Positions 36,282 through 45,291 of a stretch of DNA of 56,934 nt are shown here, piece by piece. The notes beneath the pieces are model-generated. The model saw nothing but the letters and a program-made list of their open reading frames with translations, did not search any database and was not told the DNA's origin. This DNA comes from Pseudomonas sp. ACN8. Its GTDB lineage: Bacteria; Pseudomonadota; Gammaproteobacteria; Pseudomonadales; Pseudomonadaceae. Both the position numbers and the translations under genes were made by a program. The stretch lies in assembly GCF_002303925.1 (NCBI RefSeq), contig NZ_MRCS01000042.1, positions 1 to 56,934 of the forward strand, written 5' to 3'. The first letter of the stretch is position 1. Every line of letters begins with the position of its first letter.

Positions 36282-37360
36282 AAGCGTCACTGCTCAATAA
36301 GCTGGATATCCTCCAGGACCGTTTCGAGGAATTGACTGCCCTGCTGGGCGACGGCGAGGTCATTTCCGATCAGAACAAGTTCCGCACCTATTCCAAGGAG
36401 TACGCGGAAGTTGAACCGATCGTGGGCGCCTATAAAGAACTGCTGAAAGTGCAGGACGACCTCGAAGGCGCCCAGGCACTGCTCAAGGACAGCGACCCGG
36501 ACATGCGTGAAATGGCCGTGGAAGAAGTCCGCGAGGCCAAGGAACGCCTGGTCACGCTCGAAGCCGATCTGCAACGCATGCTGCTGCCCAAGGACCCGAA
36601 CGACGGACGCAACGTGTTCCTCGAGATCCGTGCCGGTACCGGCGGTGACGAAGCGGCGATCTTCTCCGGCGACCTGTTCCGCATGTATTCGCGTTACGCC
36701 GAGCGTCGTGGCTGGCGGGTGGAGATCCTCTCGGAAAACGAGGGTGAACACGGCGGCTATAAAGAGGTGATTGCCCGGGTCGAGGGTGACAACGTCTACG
36801 GCAAGCTGAAGTTCGAATCCGGCGCGCACCGTGTGCAGCGGGTTCCGGCGACCGAGTCCCAGGGCCGCATCCACACCTCGGCCTGCACCGTGGCGGTACT
36901 GCCCGAGCCGGACGAACAGGAAGCCATCGAGATCAACCCGGCCGACCTGCGCGTCGACACCTATCGCTCCTCCGGCGCCGGTGGCCAGCACGTCAACAAG
37001 ACCGACTCGGCGATCCGTATCACGCACTTGCCGTCCGGCATCGTGGTCGAGTGCCAGGAAGAGCGTTCGCAGCACAAGAACCGCGCCCGGGCGATGTCCT
37101 GGTTGTCGGCCAAGCTGAACGATCAGCAGACCAGCGCCGCAGCCAACGCCATCGCCAGCGAGCGCAAGTTGCTGGTCGGCTCCGGCGACCGTTCCGAGCG
37201 CATCCGCACCTATAATTTTGCCCAGGGCCGGGTCACCGACCACCGGGTCAACCTGACCTTGTATTCCCTCGACGAGATTCTCGCCGGCGGCGTCGAGGCG
37301 GTGATCGAGCCGTTGCTGGCCGAGTACCAGGCCGATCAACTGGCCGCGATAGGTGAGTAA
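36278..37360 (+). CDS. prfA: Peptide chain release factor 1
   Basis: The 360-aa factor ends translation at UAA and UAG. The codon-reading tripeptide PAT lies in RVPATESQGRIHTS, and the peptidyl-transferase motif GGQ in SSGAGGQHVNKTDSAIR. The start overlaps hemA (ATGA). The Gln of GGQ is the target of PrmC, encoded directly downstream. Confidence 0.98.
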   Translation: MKASLLNKLDILQDRFEELTALLGDGEVISDQNKFRTYSKEYAEVEPIVGAYKELLKVQDDLEGAQALLKDSDPDMREMAVEEVREAKERLVTLEADLQRMLLPKDPNDGRNVFLEIRAGTGGDEAAIFSGDLFRMYSRYAERRGWRVEILSENEGEHGGYKEVIARVEGDNVYGKLKFESGAHRVQRVPATESQGRIHTSACTVAVLPEPDEQEAIEINPADLRVDTYRSSGAGGQHVNKTDSAIRITHLPSGIVVECQEERSQHKNRARAMSWLSAKLNDQQTSAAANAIASERKLLVGSGDRSERIRTYNFAQGRVTDHRVNLTLYSLDEILAGGVEAVIEPLLAEYQADQLAAIGE

Positions 37361-38191
37361 ATGACGATCATTGCCAGTTTGTTGCGCGCCGCCGATTTAC
37401 CTGACTCGCCGACAGCGCGTCTGGATGCTGAACTGCTGCTGGCGGCGGCCTTGGGCAAGTCCCGCAGTTTCCTGCACACCTGGCCGGAGCGCATCGTGCC
37501 GAGTGAAGCGGCACTGACGTTCGCCGAATATTTGCAGCGCCGCCGCGGCGGTGAGCCGGTGGCCTATATCCTCGGCCAGCAGGGCTTCTGGAAGCTGGAC
37601 CTGGAAGTGGCGCCGCATACGTTGATCCCGCGCCCGGACACCGAGCTGCTGGTGGAAGCCGCGCTGGAACTGTTGCCGGCCACTCCCGCCAAAGTGCTCG
37701 ACCTTGGCACCGGCAGCGGCGCCATCGCTCTGGCCCTGGCCAGCGAGCGTCCGGCCTGGAACGTCACTGCCGTGGATCGCGTGCTGGAAGCCGTGGCTCT
37801 GGCCGAGCGCAATCGCCAGCGTCTGCACCTGAACAACGCCACCGTGCTGAGCAGCCATTGGTTCAGCGCCCTGGAAGGCCAGCGTTTTCAATTGATCATC
37901 AGCAATCCGCCCTACATCGCAGCGGCCGATCCGCATCTGGTCGAGGGCGATGTGCGCTTCGAACCGGCCAGCGCCCTGGTGGCGGGTGTCGACGGGCTCG
38001 ACGATCTGCGCTTGATCGTCGCCCAGGCGCCGGATCATCTGGAGGCGGGTGGGTGGCTGATGCTCGAACACGGCTATGATCAGGCCGAGGCGGTCCGCGA
38101 TTTGCTGCTGACCCGGGGGTTTGAAGAAGTCCACAGCCGCACCGATCTGGGCGGTCACCAACGCATCAGTCTGGGGCGCCTGCCGTGCTGA
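37361..38191 (+). CDS. prmC: Release factor glutamine methyltransferase PrmC
   Basis: The 276-aa enzyme methylates the GGQ glutamine of release factors with S-adenosylmethionine. An N-terminal helical domain is followed by the SAM loop VLDLGTGSGAIALALA and the catalytic NPPY in ISNPPYIA. It starts directly after the prfA stop, so enzyme and substrate are co-expressed. Confidence 0.97.
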   Translation: MTIIASLLRAADLPDSPTARLDAELLLAAALGKSRSFLHTWPERIVPSEAALTFAEYLQRRRGGEPVAYILGQQGFWKLDLEVAPHTLIPRPDTELLVEAALELLPATPAKVLDLGTGSGAIALALASERPAWNVTAVDRVLEAVALAERNRQRLHLNNATVLSSHWFSALEGQRFQLIISNPPYIAAADPHLVEGDVRFEPASALVAGVDGLDDLRLIVAQAPDHLEAGGWLMLEHGYDQAEAVRDLLLTRGFEEVHSRTDLGGHQRISLGRLPC

Positions 38192-38940
38192 ATGATCAGG
38201 AGTTGCTGCGTTACAGCCGGCAGATTCTGCTGCAACACATCGATATCGACGGCCAGTTGCGGCTCAAGGAAAGCCGCGTATTGATCGTCGGTCTTGGCGG
38301 CCTTGGCGCGCCAGTGGCGCTGTATCTGGCGGCAGCCGGCGTTGGCGAGTTGCACCTGGCGGACTTCGACACGGTCGACCTGACCAACTTGCAACGCCAG
38401 ATCATTCACGACACCGACAGCGTCGGCATGACCAAGGTCGATTCGGCAATCAAGCGTCTGAGCGCGATCAATCCCGAGATTCAACTGATCGCCCATCGCG
38501 CGGCGCTGGATGAAGATTCCCTGGCCGCCGTGGTGGCCGAGGTGGATCTGGTCCTCGACTGTTCTGACAACTTTTCCACCCGTGAAGCAGTCAATGCCGC
38601 GTGCGTGTTGGCCGGCAAACCGCTGGTCAGCGGCGCGGCGATTCGCCTCGAAGGGCAACTGTCGGTGTTCGACCCGCGTCGGCCGGAGAGTCCTTGCTAC
38701 CACTGTTTATACGGGCACGGCAGTGAAGCCGAATTGACCTGTAGCGAGGCCGGTGTGGTCGGTCCGCTGGTGGGGCTGGTCGGCAGTCTGCAAGCGCTCG
38801 AAGCACTGAAGTTGCTGGCCGGATTCGGCGAGCCGCTGGTGGGGCGGCTGTTGTTGATCGATGCCTTGGGCACGCGCTTCCGTGAATTGCGGGTCAAGCG
38901 CGATCCGGGTTGCAGCGTCTGTGGGTCGAAACATGCGTGA
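38185..38940 (+). CDS. moeB: Molybdopterin-synthase adenylyltransferase MoeB (ThiF family)
   Basis: The 251-aa E1-like enzyme adenylates the C-terminus of a ubiquitin-fold sulfur carrier (MoaD, possibly ThiS). N-terminal RYSRQILLQHIDIDGQ, the ATP loop GLGGLGAPVALYLAAAG and two CxxC pairs for zinc (CYHC and CSVC) are present. The GTG start at 38185 overlaps prmC by seven bases. HesA/MoeB/ThiF members cannot be fully separated by sequence alone. Confidence 0.92.
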   Translation: MLNDQELLRYSRQILLQHIDIDGQLRLKESRVLIVGLGGLGAPVALYLAAAGVGELHLADFDTVDLTNLQRQIIHDTDSVGMTKVDSAIKRLSAINPEIQLIAHRAALDEDSLAAVVAEVDLVLDCSDNFSTREAVNAACVLAGKPLVSGAAIRLEGQLSVFDPRRPESPCYHCLYGHGSEAELTCSEAGVVGPLVGLVGSLQALEALKLLAGFGEPLVGRLLLIDALGTRFRELRVKRDPGCSVCGSKHA

Positions 38941-39724
38941 AGCGCCGATTGGCGTGTTCGACTCCGGTGTCGGCGGGCTCTCGGTACTGGCCGAGATCCA
39001 GCGATTGCTACCCAATGAGTCTCTGTTGTATGTCGCCGACTGTGGGAATATTCCCTACGGCGAAAAAACTCCGGAATTTATCCAGCACCGTTGCAGCGTG
39101 ATGGCCGACTTCTTTCGGCAACAGGGCGCCAAAGCCCTGGTGCTGGCGTGTAACACGGCGACGGTGGCCGGTGTCGCCGACTTGCGTCGCGACTATCCAG
39201 AATGGCCTATCGTCGGCATGGAGCCGGCAGTCAAGCCGGCCGCCGCCGCAACCCGCTCTGGCGTGGTAGGGGTGCTGGCCACCACCGGTACCTTGCAGAG
39301 CGCCAAGTTCGCCGCATTGCTCGACCGCTTCGCCACGGACGTAAAAGTGATCACCCAGCCCTGTCCCGGGCTGGTGGAGCTGATTGAAAGCGGCGACCTG
39401 GGCAGCTCCGAGTTGCGCCAGCTGTTGGCCGGGTATGTTCGGCCACTGCTGGCCGCCGGCGCGGACACCCTGATTCTCGGCTGTACCCATTACCCCTTTC
39501 TCAAGCCGTTGCTGCGGCAGATGATCCCCGATGACATCAGCCTGATCGACACCGGTGCCGCCGTCGCACGGCAACTTCAACGTCTGCTGGCCGAAGGCGA
39601 GCTGCTCGCCGAGGGCCCGGTCCGTGAAGCGCAGTTCTGGACCAGCGCTGATCCGCTACATTTCAGAAATATCTTGCCGATACTGTGGAATACCTCTGGT
39701 GTTGTGCGAAGCTTCAACAGGTAG
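38933..39724 (+). CDS. murI: Glutamate racemase
   Basis: The 263-aa cofactor-independent enzyme makes D-glutamate for peptidoglycan. The two catalytic cysteines are C73 in LACNTATVAG and C184 in LGCTHYPF; N-terminal FDSGVGGLSVL is intact. It overlaps moeB by eight bases and is the last gene of the hemA operon. Confidence 0.96.
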   Translation: MREAPIGVFDSGVGGLSVLAEIQRLLPNESLLYVADCGNIPYGEKTPEFIQHRCSVMADFFRQQGAKALVLACNTATVAGVADLRRDYPEWPIVGMEPAVKPAAAATRSGVVGVLATTGTLQSAKFAALLDRFATDVKVITQPCPGLVELIESGDLGSSELRQLLAGYVRPLLAAGADTLILGCTHYPFLKPLLRQMIPDDISLIDTGAAVARQLQRLLAEGELLAEGPVREAQFWTSADPLHFRNILPILWNTSGVVRSFNR

Positions 39725-39846
39725 AAGGCTGTCCGGGGGGAATACGAAGAGTCGGGTGAACTTCTGATAAATCGCTGACTTCTATAGTTTTGCAGGGTTT
39801 GGCAACAAAAAAACCATACGAAATCGTTCACAAAAGGAAGTTTCAA

Positions 39847-40365
39847 GTGAAGCGACTATTCTGCTTGGCCGCGATTGCGGCCGCACTGATGGGGCACACG
39901 TTTACCGCGCAGGCGGCAGGTGTGGAGTTCGCGGTTGGTCAGACCAGCGATTCGACCATGACGTATCGACTGGGCATGCAATTCGATTGGGACCAGAGCT
40001 GGTGGCAGAGTGACGTGGGTCGTCTGACCGGTTACTGGAGCGGCGCCTACACCTACTGGGAAGGCGACAAGACCTCCAGCAATAACAGCCTGTCTTTCTC
40101 CCCGGTATTCGTTTACGAGTTTGCCGGCCAGAACGTCAAGCCCTACGTTGAAGCAGGCATTGGTGTGGCGGCGTTCTCCAATACGCGAATCGAAGACAAC
40201 AACCTGGGCAGTTCTTTCCAGTTTGAAGACCGGTTCGGTTTTGGTCTGCGCTTCAATGGCGGCCACGAAGTCGGGGTCCGCGCGACGCACTATTCCAACG
40301 CCGGGCTCGCCAGTTCCAACGACGGTGTAGAAAGCTATTCGCTGCATTACACGTTGCCGTTGTAA
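39847..40365 (+). CDS. pagL: Lipid A 3-O-deacylase PagL
   Basis: The 172-aa outer-membrane beta-barrel enzyme removes the 3-position acyl chain of lipid A. A signal peptide ending near AQAAGVEF precedes the barrel. The catalytic set H148, S150 (HYSNAG) and E162 keeps the spacing of the known His-Ser-Glu triad, and the protein ends in an aromatic-rich last strand. The start is a GTG at 39847 with AAGGAAG upstream. It is a single gene after murI. Confidence 0.92.
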   Translation: MKRLFCLAAIAAALMGHTFTAQAAGVEFAVGQTSDSTMTYRLGMQFDWDQSWWQSDVGRLTGYWSGAYTYWEGDKTSSNNSLSFSPVFVYEFAGQNVKPYVEAGIGVAAFSNTRIEDNNLGSSFQFEDRFGFGLRFNGGHEVGVRATHYSNAGLASSNDGVESYSLHYTLPL

Positions 40366-40374
40366 TTGCATCCC

Positions 40375-40468
40375 CCTGTAGGAGCGAGCCTGCTCGCGAT
40401 GACGGTGTGTCAGTTGCCAGCTTAGTTGGCTGACAGTCCGCAATCGCGAGCAGGCTCGCTCCTACAGG
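40375..40468. repeat. REP doublet (TGTAGGAG type) with a distinct spacer
   Basis: Inverted TGTAGGAGCGAGCCTGCTCG palindromes flank a spacer that itself folds (TGTCAG...CTGACA). The spacer differs from the one shared by the doublets at 23467, 51636 and 55958. It lies between convergent genes. Confidence 0.9.
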
Positions 40469-40487
40469 AGCTGTGTTGTTTTCCCGT

Positions 40488-40793
40488 TCAGCGATACGCC
40501 GTCGAAATCCCCTGGCGTTCGTCGATGCACTCCGGTGCGCCCATTTCGAACTCCCGGCAGATCAGTGGGCGTTTTTCGTAGATGGTGCACATCATCGTGT
40601 TGCGATCCAGTGCGGCACACCAGCCGTCATCCAGGCGCAGCATCACTTCCCCGCCCCAGTCATCGGTATCGATGAACCGTTCAGGCACACCCGTATCGGT
40701 GATCAGCATGACTTCGAGCTGGCAGCAGCAGGCTGCGCAGGTCGAGCAGGTGACCGCGGGTTCCGCGATTTGCGTATGGGGGATGGTTTTCAT
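40488..40793 (-). CDS. YkgJ-type cysteine-cluster protein
   Basis: The 101-aa protein carries the Cys-rich pattern of the YkgJ family (CSTCAACCCQLEV, then CAAL, CTIY and ICREFEMG), which likely binds zinc or an iron-sulfur cluster. The frame is open to a TTG at 40850. The ATG at 40793 (MKTIPHTQIAEP) is chosen, though its ribosome binding site is weak. Function is unknown. Confidence 0.82.
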   Translation of the reverse strand: MKTIPHTQIAEPAVTCSTCAACCCQLEVMLITDTGVPERFIDTDDWGGEVMLRLDDGWCAALDRNTMMCTIYEKRPLICREFEMGAPECIDERQGISTAYR

Positions 40794-40892
40794 GGCGCGC
40801 AGTGTAAGGCAGTCACCGGGTGCTGTGTGAAAGGTCTGACGGACGCTCAAGTATCGGAACGTCCCGGATGCCGCTACCGATAATGGAGATTT

Positions 40893-41675
40893 TCAGGGTT
40901 GATCCTTGATCGGTGGCTGGCCGCGCACCATGGGTTTGCCGATCTCCAGTTTCACTTGGTCCGGCCATTTGGCGAGTGGCCAGAGGGTGGCCATGAACGC
41001 TGCCGGGAAAGCGATTTCCAGCGGGCGCTCCTTGAGTTTTTCGAAGATGTGCCGAGCAGCTTTCTCCACCGGCCAGCTCAAGGGCATGGAAAACTCGTTC
41101 TTCGCCGTCAGCGTCGTTTCGACAAACCCGGGGTTGATCACTGTGAGCTCTATGCCTTCAGGGGCCAGGTCGATGCGCAGGGATTCCAACAGGTAACGCA
41201 GTCCGGCCTTTGAGGTGCCATAGGCTTCTGTCTTGGGCAGCGGCAGGTAAGTCACCGTACTGGCCATGGCGATCATATGCGGTGCGGTGCCGGCCCGCAG
41301 CAAAGGTACAGCGGCGTCGATACAATAGCTGCTGGCCAGCAGGTTGGTACGCACCACATGCTCCACAATCGACGCATCGAACTGTTTGGCATCCACGTAC
41401 TCGCAGGTGCCGGCGTTGAGTATCACGGTGTCCAGCGAGCCCCAGTCTTCGGCAATCCGCTCGCCGATCTCGCGTACGGTCTGGCTGTTGGTCAGGTCTC
41501 CGGCAACCACAAGCACTTGCCCCGGGTAACGGAGCGACAAGTCTTTCAGGGGGGCCACGTTGCGCGAACTGACGGCCAGGTGCGCACCGGTTTTCAGGAT
41601 TTCTTCGGCCAGGGCAGCACCGATGCCGCTGCTTGCACCGGTCAGCCAGTATCGTCGTGCGAGTGTACGACTCAT
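40893..41675 (-). CDS. Short-chain dehydrogenase/reductase
   Basis: The 260-aa NAD(P)-dependent oxidoreductase has the TGASSGIG cofactor loop (from about residue 12), the NAG strand and the active-site YxxxK as YGTSK, with a catalytic Ser in ASTVTYL. AAAGGAG precedes the ATG. It follows phrB by 97 bases in the same direction, so it may belong to the same photodamage transcript. The substrate is unknown. Confidence 0.9.
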   Translation of the reverse strand: MSRTLARRYWLTGASSGIGAALAEEILKTGAHLAVSSRNVAPLKDLSLRYPGQVLVVAGDLTNSQTVREIGERIAEDWGSLDTVILNAGTCEYVDAKQFDASIVEHVVRTNLLASSYCIDAAVPLLRAGTAPHMIAMASTVTYLPLPKTEAYGTSKAGLRYLLESLRIDLAPEGIELTVINPGFVETTLTAKNEFSMPLSWPVEKAARHIFEKLKERPLEIAFPAAFMATLWPLAKWPDQVKLEIGKPMVRGQPPIKDQP

Positions 41676-41772
41676 CCCAATCTCCTTTTCAGCCGGGTAA
41701 TTGCCCGGCCCAATTCGGGTAAATGTTCATAATGCAAAGCCCCGGCATCGAAGTCATCCCGGTGGCGGTAAT

Positions 41773-43215
41773 TTATGACCCAACGGCGGCGTATTGCCGC
41801 GAGGGCAGGTTTTTGAATGCCATCAACGCACGCGTACGGGAAGTACTCAAGTCGACGATCGGTGAAGGGTAATCCACAACACCGAAAAGGCCGCCGAGAT
41901 TGGCGGGGTTGTGCACGTCTTTTTTATTCAAGCCGGCCAGTTCCGGCAGCCATTGCTTGATGAATACGCCTTCGGGGTCGAATTTTTCCGACTGGCTCAG
42001 CGGGTTGAAAATCCGGAAGTAAGGCGCCGAGTCGGTGCCGGTGGAGGAACTCCACTGCCAGCCACCATTGTTCGCCGCCAGGTCTCCATCGATCAGGTGA
42101 CGCATGAAAAAGCGTTCGCCTTCGCGCCAGTCGATCAGCAGGTTCTTGGTCAGGAACATCGCCACCACCATGCGCAGGCGGTTGTGCATCCAGCCGGTTG
42201 CCAGCAGTTGGCGCATGGCGGCGTCGATGATCGGCAAGCCTGTACGCGCCTGTTGCCAGGCGGCCAGTTCTTCGGGGGCGTTGCGCCAGGCCAGCGCTTC
42301 GGTTTCCAGACGAAACGCGCGGTGCCGGGAAACCCGTGGGTAGCCCACCAGGATATGTTTGTAGAACTCGCGCCATAGCAGTTCGTTGATCCAGGTGACG
42401 GCGCCGGTCTTGCCGCTTTCGAATTCACCCTGATTGTTGTTCAAGGCGGCGTGCAGGCATTGGCGGGGAGAAATCACTCCGGCGGCCAGATAGGCCGAAA
42501 GCTGACTGGTGCCGGTTTTTGCCGGGAAATCGCGTTCGCTTTGATAGTGATCGATCTGCGCATCGGCAAAATGGTCGAGGCGATGCCGGGCTTCGGTCTC
42601 GCCAGCCGGCCACAGGCTGCGCAGGTTGTCATCGGGCGTTGCGAAACCCTCGATACTTGCGGGGATCGTATCGCCGGCAATGTTCAGCGGCGCTTGTTTG
42701 TGCGGTGCGCGGACCAGGTTGGGCAGCGAGTGATGCAGTCGTTCGTAGCAGACTTTTCGGAACTGGCTGAAGACCTGAAAGTAAGTGCCGGTCCGGGTCA
42801 GCACGCTCCCGGGCTTGAACAGCAATTGATCGAGGTAGCGGCGAACTTCGATGCCTTCGGCCTGTAGCGTCCGGGCAACCGCTGCATCACGACGGGACTC
42901 ATGGATGCCGTATTCCTCGTTAAGGTGCAACGCGTCGACCTGCCACTCTCGGCACAGGTTCAGCAATACGCTGGGTGCGTCATCCCAACGCGATGCCTGG
43001 CGGATCAGCAGGGGAATGTTCAGTTCACCCAGTTCGCGGCTCAACTCGCGCAGGTTACGCAGCCAGAAGTCCACTTTGCAGGGCGCATCGTCGTGTTCCA
43101 GCCAATGTTCCGGACTCAGCAGATACACCGCCACGCACGGGCCGCGAGCCGCGGCAGCCGAGAGGGCGGTGTTGTCATGCAGGCGCAAGTCACTGCGCAG
43201 CCAGATCAATTGCAT
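41773..43215 (-). CDS. phrB: Deoxyribodipyrimidine photolyase
   Basis: The 480-aa flavoprotein repairs UV cyclobutane pyrimidine dimers with light. N-terminal LIWLRSDLRLHDNTAL begins the antenna-binding domain. The FAD domain has WINELLWREFYKHIL, MRQLLATGWMHNRLRM and the late NNGGWQWSSSTGTDSAPYFR typical of class I photolyases. The frame starts at 43236, directly after the MerR stop, but homologues begin at the ATG at 43215 with a GGA seven bases upstream; both are possible. It is the third gene after the TudS-like protein and the regulator. Confidence 0.95.
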   Translation of the reverse strand: MQLIWLRSDLRLHDNTALSAAAARGPCVAVYLLSPEHWLEHDDAPCKVDFWLRNLRELSRELGELNIPLLIRQASRWDDAPSVLLNLCREWQVDALHLNEEYGIHESRRDAAVARTLQAEGIEVRRYLDQLLFKPGSVLTRTGTYFQVFSQFRKVCYERLHHSLPNLVRAPHKQAPLNIAGDTIPASIEGFATPDDNLRSLWPAGETEARHRLDHFADAQIDHYQSERDFPAKTGTSQLSAYLAAGVISPRQCLHAALNNNQGEFESGKTGAVTWINELLWREFYKHILVGYPRVSRHRAFRLETEALAWRNAPEELAAWQQARTGLPIIDAAMRQLLATGWMHNRLRMVVAMFLTKNLLIDWREGERFFMRHLIDGDLAANNGGWQWSSSTGTDSAPYFRIFNPLSQSEKFDPEGVFIKQWLPELAGLNKKDVHNPANLGGLFGVVDYPSPIVDLSTSRTRALMAFKNLPSRQYAAVGS

Positions 43216-43236
43216 TTTGGTGTCCACGCTATTCAT

Positions 43237-44178
43237 TTAAATCAGCCGGTGCTGAACGAGTGCCTGATGTGCCGACAACGGATCTTCGGCCAGGTACAAG
43301 TCAGCGATCTCGGCAACATTGACGGACAACTCGGCGTGGTGGATGCATACCGTTGGTCCGGCAATCATTTTTGGGCAACTGATTCCTTTCAATAGTTTCG
43401 GCAGTTGCATCAGGTTCAAGGCTTTGCTTGAGTACAGCAGAACCCCACGGGGTTGCAGAAGTTCGACCGCCAATGCCAATTCTCCGACAGGCAGCGGTCC
43501 GTCGAAGACCTCCACCGGGCAATCCGCGCTGCTGATCAGCCAGGCCGTGAGCCACAGATGCGGCTCCATGGGCCGGTCCGAGTGGTTGACCAGCAGCATC
43601 GGCGCGGTGCGCAACTGACGATTGTTGTGGTAGATGCGCGCACCGAACTTGCTGCGCAACCAGGCACAAAAAAAGCCTCGCTCCATCTGCGCTCCGAACT
43701 GGCCTTGCCAGCGTTGCTCCAGAGCGGCCAGCAAGGGCATCAGCAAGTGCTCGCACAGGGTTCGCGGCGGATATAGCGCCATGGCCTGATTGACGCCGTC
43801 ATCCAGGGCGCGCTCCTGCAATCGGCTGACCGCCTGCTGCAACGTTTGCAGCAAGGCGTGCCAATCGTTGTCGACGGACTCGCTGAAGGCTTGCGGCGTG
43901 TCGAGCAATGGTTTGACCTGGCTGACGGCAACGCCACGGTTGAGCCAGGTGAGGATGGTCTGGATGCGTTGTACGTGGTCGGCCGAGAACAACCGGTGGC
44001 CCTTGGGTGTGCGTAGCGGCACGATCAGGCCGTAGCGTCGCTCCCAGGCGCGCAAGGTCACGGCATTGACCCCGGTTTGCCGCGCCACTTCACGGATCGG
44101 CAGCCAGCCTTCGTCCAACGCCTTTTTAAAGTCATCGCCGAGGTCTTCGCGGGCGCTGGTGTCGAGTGCTTTTTTCAT
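43237..44178 (-). CDS. MerR-family regulator, class II LitR/CarH-like
   Basis: The 313-aa protein has an N-terminal MerR helix-turn-helix (WLPIREVARQTGVNAVTLRAWERRYGL, given here in blocks; about residues 26-95) and a C-terminal part shaped like the B12-binding region of light-sensing LitR/CarH regulators. The residues that hold B12 are missing. The EH pair after the conserved Trp is ER (in AQMERGFF), and no DxHxxG motif is present. This fits class II LitR proteins of Pseudomonas, which act without bound B12. ATGA overlap links it to the TudS-like gene upstream, and phrB follows immediately. It probably controls this cluster through the TGTACA-type boxes. Confidence 0.85.
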   Translation of the reverse strand: MKKALDTSAREDLGDDFKKALDEGWLPIREVARQTGVNAVTLRAWERRYGLIVPLRTPKGHRLFSADHVQRIQTILTWLNRGVAVSQVKPLLDTPQAFSESVDNDWHALLQTLQQAVSRLQERALDDGVNQAMALYPPRTLCEHLLMPLLAALEQRWQGQFGAQMERGFFCAWLRSKFGARIYHNNRQLRTAPMLLVNHSDRPMEPHLWLTAWLISSADCPVEVFDGPLPVGELALAVELLQPRGVLLYSSKALNLMQLPKLLKGISCPKMIAGPTVCIHHAELSVNVAEIADLYLAEDPLSAHQALVQHRLI

Positions 44179-45137
44179 CAGATGGCGTTTCGCAGGCTGA
44201 GGTTTTCCGGGTGCGGTTGCAGGTAAATCTGCTGTGCGATGTACGGGTCGGGGTGTTGGCGAAAGTGATGCTTGAGCAGTGTCAGCGGCACCACCAGCGG
44301 CACGATGCCCAGGCGGTACTGGCTGATCACGAGCTGCACTTCCTGCTTGTCTTCGCTGTTGATGGCCTGTTTCAAGTAGCCACTGAGGTGTTGCAGGACG
44401 TTGGCGTGAGTACGGCGGGTGGCGCATTTTTTCAGTGCCACCATCAGTTCGCTGAAATAGCGGGGGCCCACCTCCCGCGGATCGTTTTTACCCATGTTGC
44501 CCAACAGGTGACCCAGCGTTTTGTATTGCACCGGGTTATGGGCCATCAGCAGGTATTTGTAGCGCGAGTGAAAGTCCGTGAGACCGCGCCGGGTCATGCC
44601 CTCCTGGCGCAGCTGCTGCCAGGCGCTGTAGGCGAACACACGGGTGAGGAAGTTTTCCCGCAGCACCGGATCGTTGAGCCGACCGTCTTCCTCCACCGGC
44701 AGGTCCGGGTGCCGCAGGCAGAAGGCCCTGGCGTAGATCCCGCGCCCGTCTCTGTCGGCCCGTGCGCCGCTGACGTGGTAGACCTTGACCCGCTCCAGCC
44801 CGCAGGACGGGGAGTTTTGCATGAAGATGTAGCCGCAAATATCCCCCAGTTGCGCTGCCATGTCCCGGCCGTAGGCGGCCAGCGGTTGCGTCACGTTTAG
44901 CCCGTGGTCGAGGCTGCCCACGGCTTCGGGTTGATCCGCACTGCCCACCAGCCGAATCGGTTGACGGGGTACGCCCAGGCCGATGGCCACTTCCGGGCAG
45001 ACCGGGATGAAATCGAAGTAATCAGTGAGGGTGCGGCTGCACAGCCGCGACTCCTTGTGCCCACCGTTGTAGCGCACGTCGAGCCCCATCAGGCAGGCAC
45101 TGATGGCGATTTTCGGTTTGGCGGAAGAGTGGAGCAT
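44178..45137 (-). CDS. DUF523-DUF1722 fusion (TudS-like [4Fe-4S] protein plus YbgA-like domain)
   Basis: The 319-aa protein fuses an N-terminal DUF523 domain (residues 8-150) with a C-terminal DUF1722 domain. DUF523 includes TudS, an iron-sulfur enzyme that removes sulfur from thiouracil. The three cluster-binding cysteines are present: C15 in SACLMG, C47 in PVCPEV and C112 in SPSCG. The DUF1722 part contains FHSRYKYLLMAHNP. It is the first gene of the operon with the MerR regulator and photolyase. Desulfuration of thiolated or photodamaged nucleobases is a plausible inference, not shown. Confidence 0.88.
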   Translation of the reverse strand: MLHSSAKPKIAISACLMGLDVRYNGGHKESRLCSRTLTDYFDFIPVCPEVAIGLGVPRQPIRLVGSADQPEAVGSLDHGLNVTQPLAAYGRDMAAQLGDICGYIFMQNSPSCGLERVKVYHVSGARADRDGRGIYARAFCLRHPDLPVEEDGRLNDPVLRENFLTRVFAYSAWQQLRQEGMTRRGLTDFHSRYKYLLMAHNPVQYKTLGHLLGNMGKNDPREVGPRYFSELMVALKKCATRRTHANVLQHLSGYLKQAINSEDKQEVQLVISQYRLGIVPLVVPLTLLKHHFRQHPDPYIAQQIYLQPHPENLSLRNAI

Positions 45138-45158
45138 CAGAGCACCTCGAATCTAAAC

Positions 45159-45234
45159 TTGTACAAAAATTAGGATCTGTACAAGATAACTTCATCATAG
45201 ATTCGAAGTTATACAAGTCAATATTTTTGTATAG
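45159..45234. promoter_or_regulatory. Four LitR-type operator boxes upstream of the TudS-like gene
   Basis: Four TGTACA-like boxes lie at 45160-45165 (TGTACA), 45178-45183 (TGTACA), 45210-45215 (TATACA) and 45228-45233 (TGTATA). The outer pairs share an 18-bp spacing, and the gap between pairs is 32 bp. LitR/CarH regulators bind repeated sites of this kind. The boxes flank and overlap the proposed promoter at 45194-45221. Confidence 0.65.
45194..45221 (-). promoter_or_regulatory. Sigma70-like promoter of the TudS-MerR-phrB operon
   Basis: On the minus strand, TTGACT (45221-45216), 16 bases, then TATGAT (45199-45194), about 57 bases before the start codon at 45137. One operator box falls in the spacer and another just after the -10 element, which suits repression by the MerR-type regulator. 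Confidence 0.6.
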
Positions 45235-45291
45235 CTTTTCTGGCGGGCTGCTGCCAGGACGACAGCAGCGATTTACTCGGATCGATGCTCT

